Positions 55,439 through 64,000 of a stretch of DNA of 64,000 nt are shown here, piece after piece (position 1 is the first letter of the stretch; every line of letters starts with the position of its first letter). Under the pieces are notes generated by a model. That model worked only from the letters and a program-made list of their open reading frames with translations. It ran no database searches and was not told where the DNA came from. The DNA comes from Luteibacter yeojuensis (GTDB lineage Bacteria; Pseudomonadota; Gammaproteobacteria; Xanthomonadales; Rhodanobacteraceae), in contig NZ_JZRB01000025.1 in the NCBI RefSeq assembly GCF_000964085.1, forward strand, positions 62,001-126,000. Direction: 5' to 3'. Position numbers and translations under genes: made by a program.

Positions 55439-57235
55439 ATGGCGACGCCTCACCCGGCCCTCGACGCGGCCGTGCATCAGTTTGCCCAACAGCCGGGCGT
55501 AACCCCCGCGGACGTCGCAGCGTTGCAAGTGGCCCTCGCATCCGACCCCGATGTGACCCGACGTTTGGACGGCGCAGCTGCGTCCGGAGCCCTGCATGGG
55601 TTCTCTCCCACGGCCCCCGGCACTAAGGACGCGCCCATTGGCTTCTACGACCGCGCGGCCGGCACGCTGACACTTCCAGCGGCAGCCTTCCCCACGAGTG
55701 GCTCTGCTCCAATGGCTGACTTGCACGCCGTGCTACGCGTACAAGCGATGGTCGTGGAGTTCGGCGCCAAGAGCTACAGGGACGCCGCCGGTGCGACACA
55801 CCCCGTCTCGCAGGACATGCTTAATAATCTTCAAGGCACGCTCAACGGCTCGCCGGTCCTTGCCGACGACATCAAGCGCGCAGCGACCATGGCGGACCCA
55901 CTACAACCCTCGCACCGCATCCTGGAGTCGTTTGCGTTCACCGCACCAGGCGCTGGCGTGGGTGGCAGCTTCAACGCGCCAGGCCACGCCATGAATCTGG
56001 TGAGCGAGTCGCTCATCACGCGTGGATCGCAAGGCGCCGGCTCCTACAATCCCCACGACTTGACCTTCGTCATCGGCCACGAAGTCCAACACGGGTTCAA
56101 CGCGCACGTCGCCGCGCAGGCGCGTACAGCGTTCGTGACCGATGTGCGCGCGCTGGCGGCCACCCGGGGGCCCGTGCACGATTACACTGCTTTAGTGGAG
56201 CGGTACATTCAGTCCGGTCGCGACGATGAAGCAGGTGCAGAAATAGCGGGATGGAATGCGCTGCGCAGCCGGGTCCAACACGATCAGGGACACGTCTCGC
56301 TGACGGACATGGCCAATGTGCTGCCCGCGCGCACTGCAGACTTTATTGAGCCGCATGGAGCAGGCTTCGTGGCTCACGCCAACCTCAAGCTCAACCCCGA
56401 TTTGAGCTTGGCGCAGACGCCGGCCAATGTGGCGGCTATGGGACATAACTATTTTGACCGTCCCACAGCCACGCACCGTCAACCAGGGGACACGCGCAAC
56501 ACCATGGCCTTAGGCCACGGCGGGGTGCAGGATTATCCAAACTACTACGCCGGCTGGGCCGTGGCGACCATCGGTGCGGAAGAGCGTGTGGCTGCACACG
56601 GCCGGGGTCCGGCTCCGCAGATCCAGCTCAACATGACGCACGCGGGGCTATATGAGGACATGATGGAGAAGGCCGGCCTGAATCTGGCGCCCTCCAAGCG
56701 GTCCATCCCCTACCTTGACAGCAGCGCTCAGCCGGCGGTGCCACACACGTTCGACCATACCGCCGACGGACCGCACCAGTACCAGCATGTACCGGTGGCG
56801 CCGCAACGTCTGGACGATCCTGCGCACCCGGACCACGCTCTGTATCAACAAGTCCGCGGGCACGTCGTGGCGCTGGATAAGAGTCTCGGTCGCACTCCCG
56901 ATGTGCACACTGACCAGTTGGCGTCGGCCACCGTTATTCAAGCCCGGGCTGATGGACTACAGCGCATCGATCAGATTGCGCTGTCCACCGATGGTCAGCG
57001 ACTGTGGGCGGTACAAACACCGCCTGGGCGCACGGACCACCTGTTTGACTTACGGACCAGTGTTCCCACGGCTGAGGCCATGACACCGATGGACCAGAGT
57101 GGCGCCCAGTGGCCGCAGGCCATGCAGCAGTTTGAGCAGCATCAGGCGCAACAACAGCAACAAACGCAGAGCCAGCAACTCAACGCACAGCAGGCGCAAG
57201 GGCCGGTCATAACGCATGGCGGGCATGGCATGTAG
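55439..57235 (+). CDS. Type IV secretion antibacterial effector: zinc metallopeptidase with XVIPCD (X-Tfe)
   Basis: A 598-aa protein. The N-terminal part contains a metallopeptidase site FVIGHEVQHGFNAH (His214, Glu215, His218), with a downstream acidic block DDEAGAEIAGWNAL that may supply the third ligand. Residues ~456-598 match the Xanthomonas VirD4-interacting-protein conserved domain: LDDPAHPDHALYQQV, then ADGLQRIDQIALSTDGQRLWAVQ, then a Gln-rich tail (HQAQQQQQTQSQQ). XVIPCD proteins are delivered by the X-T4SS into rival bacteria. GAAGGA lies before ATG 55439. No T4SS genes lie in the window. It might target cell-wall peptides, since several X-Tfes do, but that is unproven. Confidence 0.9.
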   Translation: MATPHPALDAAVHQFAQQPGVTPADVAALQVALASDPDVTRRLDGAAASGALHGFSPTAPGTKDAPIGFYDRAAGTLTLPAAAFPTSGSAPMADLHAVLRVQAMVVEFGAKSYRDAAGATHPVSQDMLNNLQGTLNGSPVLADDIKRAATMADPLQPSHRILESFAFTAPGAGVGGSFNAPGHAMNLVSESLITRGSQGAGSYNPHDLTFVIGHEVQHGFNAHVAAQARTAFVTDVRALAATRGPVHDYTALVERYIQSGRDDEAGAEIAGWNALRSRVQHDQGHVSLTDMANVLPARTADFIEPHGAGFVAHANLKLNPDLSLAQTPANVAAMGHNYFDRPTATHRQPGDTRNTMALGHGGVQDYPNYYAGWAVATIGAEERVAAHGRGPAPQIQLNMTHAGLYEDMMEKAGLNLAPSKRSIPYLDSSAQPAVPHTFDHTADGPHQYQHVPVAPQRLDDPAHPDHALYQQVRGHVVALDKSLGRTPDVHTDQLASATVIQARADGLQRIDQIALSTDGQRLWAVQTPPGRTDHLFDLRTSVPTAEAMTPMDQSGAQWPQAMQQFEQHQAQQQQQTQSQQLNAQQAQGPVITHGGHGM

Positions 57236-57245
57236 CTGGAGACGG

Positions 57246-57335
57246 TGGCGGAGAGAGTGGGATTCGAACCCACGGTAGGCTTACACCTACGGCAGTTTTC
57301 AAGACTGCTGCCTTAAACCACTCGGCCATCTCTCC
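57246..57335 (-). tRNA. tRNA-Ser(UGA), copy 2
   Basis: The same structure as copy 1: anticodon TGA, long variable arm and encoded CCA at 57246-57248. The acceptor stem GGAGAGA / TCTCTCC is fully paired. Only three bases differ from copy 1, so this appears to be the ancestral form. Confidence 0.97.
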
Positions 57336-57383
57336 GTGTTCTTCTGCGCCCTAGAAGCGCCCCGGGGTTGCCCCGGCGCGGCG

Positions 57384-57389
57384 ATTGTA
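57384..57389 (-). promoter_or_regulatory. -10 element of tRNA-Ser copy 2
   Basis: TACAAT on the minus strand with a GC-rich discriminator (CGCCGCGCCGGG), at the same distance from the tRNA as in copy 1. Confidence 0.55.
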
Positions 57390-57438
57390 CCTGAATGCAT
57401 TGCTGATCGCGCCCTCCAGTATCGCTCGCTCGGCCATA

Positions 57439-57780
57439 TCAAATCTGATCGACCACTAGGGAAAAATACGGCACCTCACCATCGGGCCCTTCAAAACAAG
57501 TGACATATTGCCGACTTTCAGCGATTGATCTGCGGGCGAGTGAATCCATGCTCTCACCAGGCAGGGCCTCCGTATACCAGTTCGCCAACGCGAGCCGTAG
57601 TTTTCCGCTGGACATCAAGTAAACATCCCCGCCGAGGATCGTTGCTCCATCCTCCGCCAGAATATCAATCGCATGAAGCGTGGATCGTCTATCGAGCGCG
57701 ATATCGGCAATGCAGAAGGCTTCCTGAAGGTCTAGCCCGTTGCTCGCGAGCAAATCCGCATATCGTTGAGGAAGGCTCAT
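57439..57780 (-). CDS. Imm40-family immunity protein
   Basis: A 113-aa soluble protein. Family traits are AIDILAEDGATILGGDVYLMSSGKLRLALANWYTE and the later RRSIAESRQYV, matching the ILGGDVY...NWY...RS..E...Y pattern of Imm40. Such proteins protect against polymorphic toxins. No toxin gene is adjacent, so it is an orphan. The ATG at 57780 (MSLPQRY) is chosen over an upstream in-frame start. It is the first of a run of small genes between tRNA-Ser copy 2 and serS. Confidence 0.75.
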   Translation of the reverse strand: MSLPQRYADLLASNGLDLQEAFCIADIALDRRSTLHAIDILAEDGATILGGDVYLMSSGKLRLALANWYTEALPGESMDSLARRSIAESRQYVTCFEGPDGEVPYFSLVVDQI

Positions 57781-58030
57781 GATCTCAATTCCCGGGGCGC
57801 GGCACACCAATCTGCGAAAGCTTAGCTTGGCGAAGATGAGGGGATGCAGATCTCCGGTCCTCCGCTACGCCTAGACACACTAAGCGCGAACTGAACTTGA
57901 CCCGGCATCCCGTGACGGAGTCAGGGACACTTCCAGGAACGAGTCATTTTCACCAAGCCGAGGGCATGACTGCGATAAAGAAGCCCCTCGCCCCCCTTTC
58001 TCTTGTGTGGACATCGAATGAGATTTGGCT

Positions 58031-58408
58031 TCACTTCATCCCAAAACTAAGCCAGTCCGGCTTCCCGATTGGACCAACGGCATGCTTGACCAATTCGAAC
58101 TCCAGCAAGCGATTGTTCTTGTCTAAATAGATAGCCATATCCATGTCGGTACCATCTGAATCCTTGACGGTTCCTTCTAAAGGAAAGTGATCTTTGCCAC
58201 GGAAGGCGTCTTGCCCACGGTACGGTGGACGCTGATAACCATCAATGTGGAAGACGACACGTGATCCATCGGGTGACGCCTCTTCGACGAAGCAATGCTC
58301 TAAGTCGGACATGAGCTGTTCGCGTTCATCATCCTTTCCAACCGCATTGGCCAAAGCAAAAAGCGCTTTCCTTTCCAGCTCTGTAAGTCGACGCATATCG
58401 ATCATCAC
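58031..58408 (-). CDS. DUF6984-like small protein
   Basis: A 125-aa protein starting with RRLTELERKALFALAN, then DDEREQLMSDLEHCFVEEASPDGSRVVFHI. A C-terminal TDMDMAIYLDKNNRLLEFELVKHAVGP matches the DUF6984 pattern (R.LT..E...L, then AxxxLDxxGxLxELEI). Proteins of this group are often found next to toxin/immunity genes. The ATG at 58408 has AGGTGA ahead of it. No partner toxin is present. Confidence 0.6.
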   Translation of the reverse strand: MMIDMRRLTELERKALFALANAVGKDDEREQLMSDLEHCFVEEASPDGSRVVFHIDGYQRPPYRGQDAFRGKDHFPLEGTVKDSDGTDMDMAIYLDKNNRLLEFELVKHAVGPIGKPDWLSFGMK

Positions 58409-58498
58409 TTCACCTGGAATACCGTGCCAACGTTAACTTGACCGCCAGATAGAGGCAAAGCCCGGTATACGACGTGCATATCGTTAATCACGGGCCGC

Positions 58499-58783
58499 TC
58501 ACAACGCGAGCACCCGGCCGGACCCAGCCATCCCGCCTTCCATCAGCCCGAGAGGCGTCCGCAACCCAATTCCGGGGACAACACTTCCGTGGGATACGAA
58601 CACCACGTCGACTCCTCGTCTCTCACCCGGCTTGAGCTTTTCGGTGAGATTGGCGGTGAAGCGGTGTCGAAGCTGCCCGTCGAAGGAGATTTCTGCTTCA
58701 AACGGTCCCTCGGGTATCGGAGCCTCTCTTCCACCTGCCGATGTCGCCAAAAGCTCCAAAACAACCGTTGCGTCTCGCCTCAT
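58499..58783 (-). CDS. EF-Tu domain III-like small protein
   Basis: A 94-aa beta-rich protein: VVLELLATSAGGREAPIPEGPFEAEISFDG, then LKPGERRGVDVVFVSHG, then LGLMEGGMAGSGRVL. This order matches the third beta-barrel domain of translation factor Tu as a stand-alone unit (P....G...f.g...l.pG...f...eG...G.G.v). Stand-alone versions are of unknown function and are seen in immunity-type gene clusters. Confidence 0.5.
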   Translation of the reverse strand: MRRDATVVLELLATSAGGREAPIPEGPFEAEISFDGQLRHRFTANLTEKLKPGERRGVDVVFVSHGSVVPGIGLRTPLGLMEGGMAGSGRVLAL

Positions 58784-58941
58784 CTCATTCCCCGCGCGCG
58801 ACGATCCCCGCCTCCCCTTGCAACGACTCAGTTGGCAAAAAGTGTTTCCTCGCCGTCGCTAAGGACGAAAGATGAAGGGCCCTCGGAATGAAGCGCATAG
58901 ACGGCGCGCATACGGGGCGCACCCCATGAATTCATACCCGG

Positions 58942-59352
58942 TCACTTCTTCTTTCGCTTGGGAACAATAGCCTTGATTGCAGTACCCGGCGCCCCATGCA
59001 GGTCGATGCCTGTCTCCCCGCACACCATGAGACTGATACCGTAGGTAATGTTATCTGTTACGAAAGTTCCCGTGATTTCAACGAGTTTACCCGACAAGCC
59101 AGCTTCCTTGTCGATGTCACCGACGTTCACCAGGCTCAAGCAACCTGACGCCCTTTTCCAACCATCATCAGAATAAAAACGCCTGTCGACGATATACAGC
59201 TGCTCAGGGCCTATCCACAGGTAACCCTTGACCGTAACTTCCTGCCCTGAGAAAGATTCTCTATTCGCGTTGAGCGTGGACACATTTGGAACGGTTCGGG
59301 GTGGATCAGCGTCAGCCGAGGACAGAAGCGCAGACATGACCCAGACAATCAT
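58942..59352 (-). CDS. Small exported OB-fold-like protein
   Basis: A 136-aa protein with a short signal peptide (MIVWVMSALLSSADA) and a mature OB-like beta-barrel (GQEVTVKGYLWIGPEQLYIVD, LSGKLVEITGTFVTDNITYGISLMVCGETG). Two Cys could form a disulfide, and the tail is basic (PKRKKK). Periplasmic location and neighbours suggest an immunity-type protein, but no family is recognised. Confidence 0.6.
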   Translation of the reverse strand: MIVWVMSALLSSADADPPRTVPNVSTLNANRESFSGQEVTVKGYLWIGPEQLYIVDRRFYSDDGWKRASGCLSLVNVGDIDKEAGLSGKLVEITGTFVTDNITYGISLMVCGETGIDLHGAPGTAIKAIVPKRKKK

Positions 59353-59589
59353 GGCGAATCTCCGTGCAGGACCGGGACGTCCGAGAAATAATTATTCTGA
59401 CTTCGACCGAAGCGGTCATCGGTCGCGTTAAGATAACCTTCAATCTGCACTGCAAGCTGGTCGCAGCAGAAAAGGGGCACGGCCGTCTAGGACCATCCCT
59501 AGGTAACCACGCCGCTCGGTTGACCACCTCGTCGCCGCAACTCACCGATTCAATCTCAAAGAGCCGGCGATCCTAGCCCCGAGCATGCT

Positions 59590-60012
59590 TCACGGTGGCC
59601 CAACAGGCGTGTTTCTGGCGACACGCCAGAAGACGAACCCCGTGAACGCGCCGAGCAGTGAGTCAAGCACTCCGACAACGATAGAGGGCGCCCACGCCGA
59701 CGCCCGTGGAGACGACATCGCTTGAGTCAGTGAGTTGGTCATGAAATAAAGCGTCGCAACCCAGCTGCACAGGACTCCAATGCACATGCAACCCCAGACG
59801 GTATCCCACCGTAGGGAGCGAAAGAGATAGAACGTTGGCACGCCTGGCACGATGGCGACGACGTAACACGCTGGAACCACAAGGAGGGTCGCCCACAACC
59901 CTTCAAGCGGGTTGCCGAAGAGGGACAACAACACAAGTATCGCCGCTGGCGTCAGGGGCGCCAACAGGAAGGCCAAGCCGATACGTCGTCCCGCTGTTCT
60001 CATCATGGGCAT
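59590..60012 (-). CDS. Small four-helix membrane protein
   Basis: A 140-aa integral membrane protein with four helices (LAFLLAPLTPAAILVLLSLFG, LWATLLVVPACYVVAIVPGVP, VWGCMCIGVLCSWVATLYF, SIVVGVLDSLLGAFTGFVFW). It may act as an immunity protein for a membrane-active toxin, judging only by context. Confidence 0.65.
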   Translation of the reverse strand: MPMMRTAGRRIGLAFLLAPLTPAAILVLLSLFGNPLEGLWATLLVVPACYVVAIVPGVPTFYLFRSLRWDTVWGCMCIGVLCSWVATLYFMTNSLTQAMSSPRASAWAPSIVVGVLDSLLGAFTGFVFWRVARNTPVGPP

Positions 60013-60177
60013 ACATCGTCCGACACAAGGTCAGCCTACGTTTTTTCAAACCACGCGAAAGGAATCACAGTCAGATGCCTTGATGTGCTCTCCGTCGTGG
60101 CGCAGCGACTCGAGCTCAAAAAGCCGTTGCACCGAAAATGGCCTGATGCGGCAAAGCTACACGCGGAGGTCTCCGGC

Positions 60178-60541
60178 TTAGCTAACGAGCACCTCGAGAA
60201 TCTCCGCCGTTCCAATAGTGTGACCGTAGATCAACTCGCAAGCTTCTTTTTCGATTAAGAACGGACGAGCATCGTCTGGTGCAAGAAAGGAAGGAGGTGT
60301 ACCCGTAAACGCACGTCCGCATTCATCGTAAGTCCTAGTCCCATGGAAATTCCATGTGATAGCGCACCATCGGCTTGAACTGCTCCTGTTGCTGTTCGCG
60401 CAAGGCGGAGGCATCAATATTTCCGTCTACTGTAACGCTCTCAGCTGCCTTCAATACCGAAACTGGAATCGCCATACTTACCATGGTGTAAGGGCGCATC
60501 ACCAATTCGCTGCATCGCCATGCGGGCATGGTAAGAGACAT
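60178..60541 (-). pseudogene. Probable frameshifted small gene
   Basis: A frame from ATG 60541 encodes MSLTMPAWRCSELVMRPYT to MVRYHMEFPWD and stops near 60335. The next frame continues with a protein-like stretch, GTRTYDECGRAFTGTPPSFLAPDDARPFLIEKEACELIYGHTIG, to a stop at 60178. A one-base shift near 60345 would join them into one ~120-aa protein similar in size to its neighbours. Alternatively the upstream frame is complete and the rest is decayed. No family is recognised. Confidence 0.45.
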
Positions 60542-60629
60542 GGCTTGCGGACGACTAAACGCTTGCTCCCATCACCAGCACGCCGACTCAGACGCCGAGT
60601 GGGATTGTTCGCCGCTTCGCGACGATCCC

Positions 60630-60658
60630 TCCCGTTGGTCGGGACCGCCCTCCGGGCG
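60630..60658. repeat. Two tandem hairpins downstream of serS
   Basis: TCCCG-TTGGT-CGGGA (60630-60644) and CGCCC-TCC-GGGCG (60646-60658) lie next to each other just after the serS stop. They may form the serS 3' end or a REP-like element. No T-tract follows in the serS direction. Confidence 0.45.
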
Positions 60659-60676
60659 TCCTGCGGCGGCTGCGCT

Positions 60677-62616
<1,940 letters not shown>

Positions 62617-62696
62617 GGCGGCTCTCCCGGGTCCATTTGCCCGAGCGTACGACTGGGCGTGGGGCTGGGGAATCTGACTTATGGCACGGGTGCCGT

Positions 62697-63899
62697 CTAC
62701 TCCTGTGGGAGCGCGCTCGCGCGCGATGCCTCCTGCCCCGAAACCATCCGCCCCAGCCCCAACGCCGCCGCCATCACCACCGGCATGCCAATGAACCACG
62801 GCAACACCGGCGACAACGCATACAACGCGGTACCCATCGCCGGCGCCAGTGAATCCTTCAGGTCCACCGCGACCGACGACGCCGCCATGTACGACGCGCG
62901 CCGGTGCGGCGGCGACAGCGCACTCACGGCCGTGGGCACGAGGGGCCCGACGAGCATGTGCGCGAGGCTGACGAGGCCCAGGGCGATGATCGCCGCCGGC
63001 AGGCTGGCCGAGGCCGAAAGCACGGCGAACGCGATGAGCGTGGCGACGCCTGCGACGAAGGTCAGCGACGAGGCCGGACGTTGCTCGGTGACGCGGGTGA
63101 CAACGAGCTGCAGCACGGCCATCACCGCCGCGGAACCGGCGAACAACACGCCGACGCCCGACGCGCCCAAGGTGCCGGCATCGCGCATGTAGATCGGAAG
63201 CACGGCTTGCACCCAGTTGCCCACCACCTCGAAGGCGACGACCCACACCAGCAACATGGCGAGGCGGCGGTCGCGGAAGATCGGTGCGAGGGCCGACAGG
63301 CCTTCCTCCTCTTCGTCGTCATCGCCTTCGCCGTTGATGCCATGCGCAGTCTCGGCAAGGAACAACGCCACGACGAGGCCACCGACGAACAGCGGCGCAC
63401 CTGCGACCAGGAACACCTGTTTCAACGAAGTCATGGCCACGAGGGCACCCAATAGCGGCCCCACCACATGGCCCACGCCCGACGCCACGACGGCCACGCT
63501 GAACCACCGGCGATGGCCCTCCTGCGGGATGACGTCGGCGATGACGGCCATGATGGTCGGGTGCAGCACGGACTCGAACAAGCCGGTCACCAGCAGGACG
63601 CCGGCGGCGGCGAGCCAGCCATGGACGAAGAACAAGGCGGCGATGCCGGCACCGACGCCCAGCGACGAGGCGATGAGGACGACACGCCGGCCCACGCGGT
63701 CGGCGATGCCGCCGACGAAGGGCGCGGCGAGCAGCTCGCCACCGGCATAGCAGCCGAACAACAGGCCCACCAGGGCGACCGGCACATGCGCCTCGCCGGT
63801 GGCCCACAAGGGCAGGAAGGGCACCAGCACGCCATCGGCGAGGCCGGCACAAAACATCAGCAGGCAGGCCAGCAAGGCCTGGGGAGGTATCTTGGTCAT
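62697..63899 (-). CDS. MFS transporter
   Basis: A 400-aa major-facilitator transporter with 12 predicted helices and the loop-2/3 motif (GGELLAAPFVGGIADRVGRRVVLI). An acidic cytoplasmic loop (EGDDDEEEEGLSAL) lies between the two halves. It is drug/metabolite-exporter-like; the substrate is unknown. The ATG at 63899 is preferred over a GTG three codons upstream. Its last residues (ASRASALPQE) are encoded by a REP-like palindrome. Confidence 0.88.
   Translation of the reverse strand: MTKIPPQALLACLLMFCAGLADGVLVPFLPLWATGEAHVPVALVGLLFGCYAGGELLAAPFVGGIADRVGRRVVLIASSLGVGAGIAALFFVHGWLAAAGVLLVTGLFESVLHPTIMAVIADVIPQEGHRRWFSVAVVASGVGHVVGPLLGALVAMTSLKQVFLVAGAPLFVGGLVVALFLAETAHGINGEGDDDEEEEGLSALAPIFRDRRLAMLLVWVVAFEVVGNWVQAVLPIYMRDAGTLGASGVGVLFAGSAAVMAVLQLVVTRVTEQRPASSLTFVAGVATLIAFAVLSASASLPAAIIALGLVSLAHMLVGPLVPTAVSALSPPHRRASYMAASSVAVDLKDSLAPAMGTALYALSPVLPWFIGMPVVMAAALGLGRMVSGQEASRASALPQE
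62700..62731. repeat. REP-like palindrome overlapping the end of the MFS gene
   Basis: TCCTGTGGGAGCGCGCTCGC continued by GCGCGATGCC is a CG-rich palindrome of the short interspersed type common in Xanthomonadales and Pseudomonas intergenic regions. Here it overlaps the MFS stop codon. Confidence 0.55.
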
Positions 63900-64000
63900 G
63901 TCAACCACTCGGCAAGCGACCTTCCACCCGGAAGGCCAGGACGCGCGTTGGTTGACGTGAACGCCTACGGCCGCCCGGACGGCACAGCGTGGAGCCCCGG

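Larger units (their letters stand above)
57246..57404 (-). repeat. 159-bp direct repeat, unit 2 (tRNA-Ser plus upstream promoter)
   Basis: The gap-free partner of 54342-54500 in the same orientation. Similarity starts exactly at the tRNA 3' CCA and runs through the upstream promoter to about 57404. Sequences beyond either edge are unrelated. Confidence 0.9.

Overview
The window is high-GC gammaproteobacterial DNA. The coding style, a Xanthomonas-type (XVIPCD) type IV secretion effector, TonB-dependent receptor/glycoside hydrolase loci and REP-like palindromes all point to Xanthomonadales, most likely Rhodanobacteraceae (Luteibacter/Dyella-like). The family assignment is inference; no rRNA or species marker is present.

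Layout. 1-6 kb (minus strand): a hybrid histidine kinase cut by the left edge, a monothiol thioredoxin-like exported protein, a DUF2252 protein and small unknowns. 6.2-8.2 kb: an exported GH76 glycosidase with a textbook terminator. 8.2-10.2 kb: DUF3253, PAS and HAD phosphatase genes. 10.2-14.3 kb (minus): anti-sigma factor, ECF sigma factor, a cytochrome b561 gene broken by an in-frame amber codon, and the catalase katE. 14.4-20.1 kb: a UvrA paralogue lacking the UvrB-binding domain, an esterase and a large lipoprotein hydrolase. 20.2-24 kb: a complete sulfate ABC importer (sbp-cysT-cysW-cysA). 25-31.5 kb: a LytS/LytTR two-component pair, a chemoreceptor operon, and a divergent LysR regulator and SDR dehydrogenase. 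31.7-40.2 kb: a GAF/PAS diguanylate cyclase, a cation/proton antiporter, a propeller-type sensor kinase and an Fe-S cluster photolyase.

40.2-46.1 kb is an accessory island with visibly lower GC. It holds a tightly overlapping three-gene operon: a 434-aa protein of unknown function, a Tdp1/PLD-like protein and an SNF2-type helicase. This is the best candidate for a poorly described antiphage system. 46.2-53.4 kb is a carbohydrate-uptake locus: GH27 alpha-galactosidase and TonB-dependent receptor, divergent from a GH95 alpha-fucosidase, with an inverted-repeat operator candidate between them.

53.4-60.6 kb is a second accessory region beside serS. Two near-identical tRNA-Ser(UGA) genes, each within a 159-bp direct repeat, bracket a lipoprotein immunity gene and a zinc-metallopeptidase effector with an XVIPCD secretion signal. 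After them comes a run of small immunity-like genes (Imm40, DUF6984-like, EF-Tu-domain-III-like, a membrane protein, one likely frameshifted gene). The region reads as an interbacterial-competition hotspot at a tRNA-Ser/serS locus. The window ends with serS, a small membrane protein and an MFS transporter. No CRISPR array, rRNA, transposase or T4SS machinery gene was seen.
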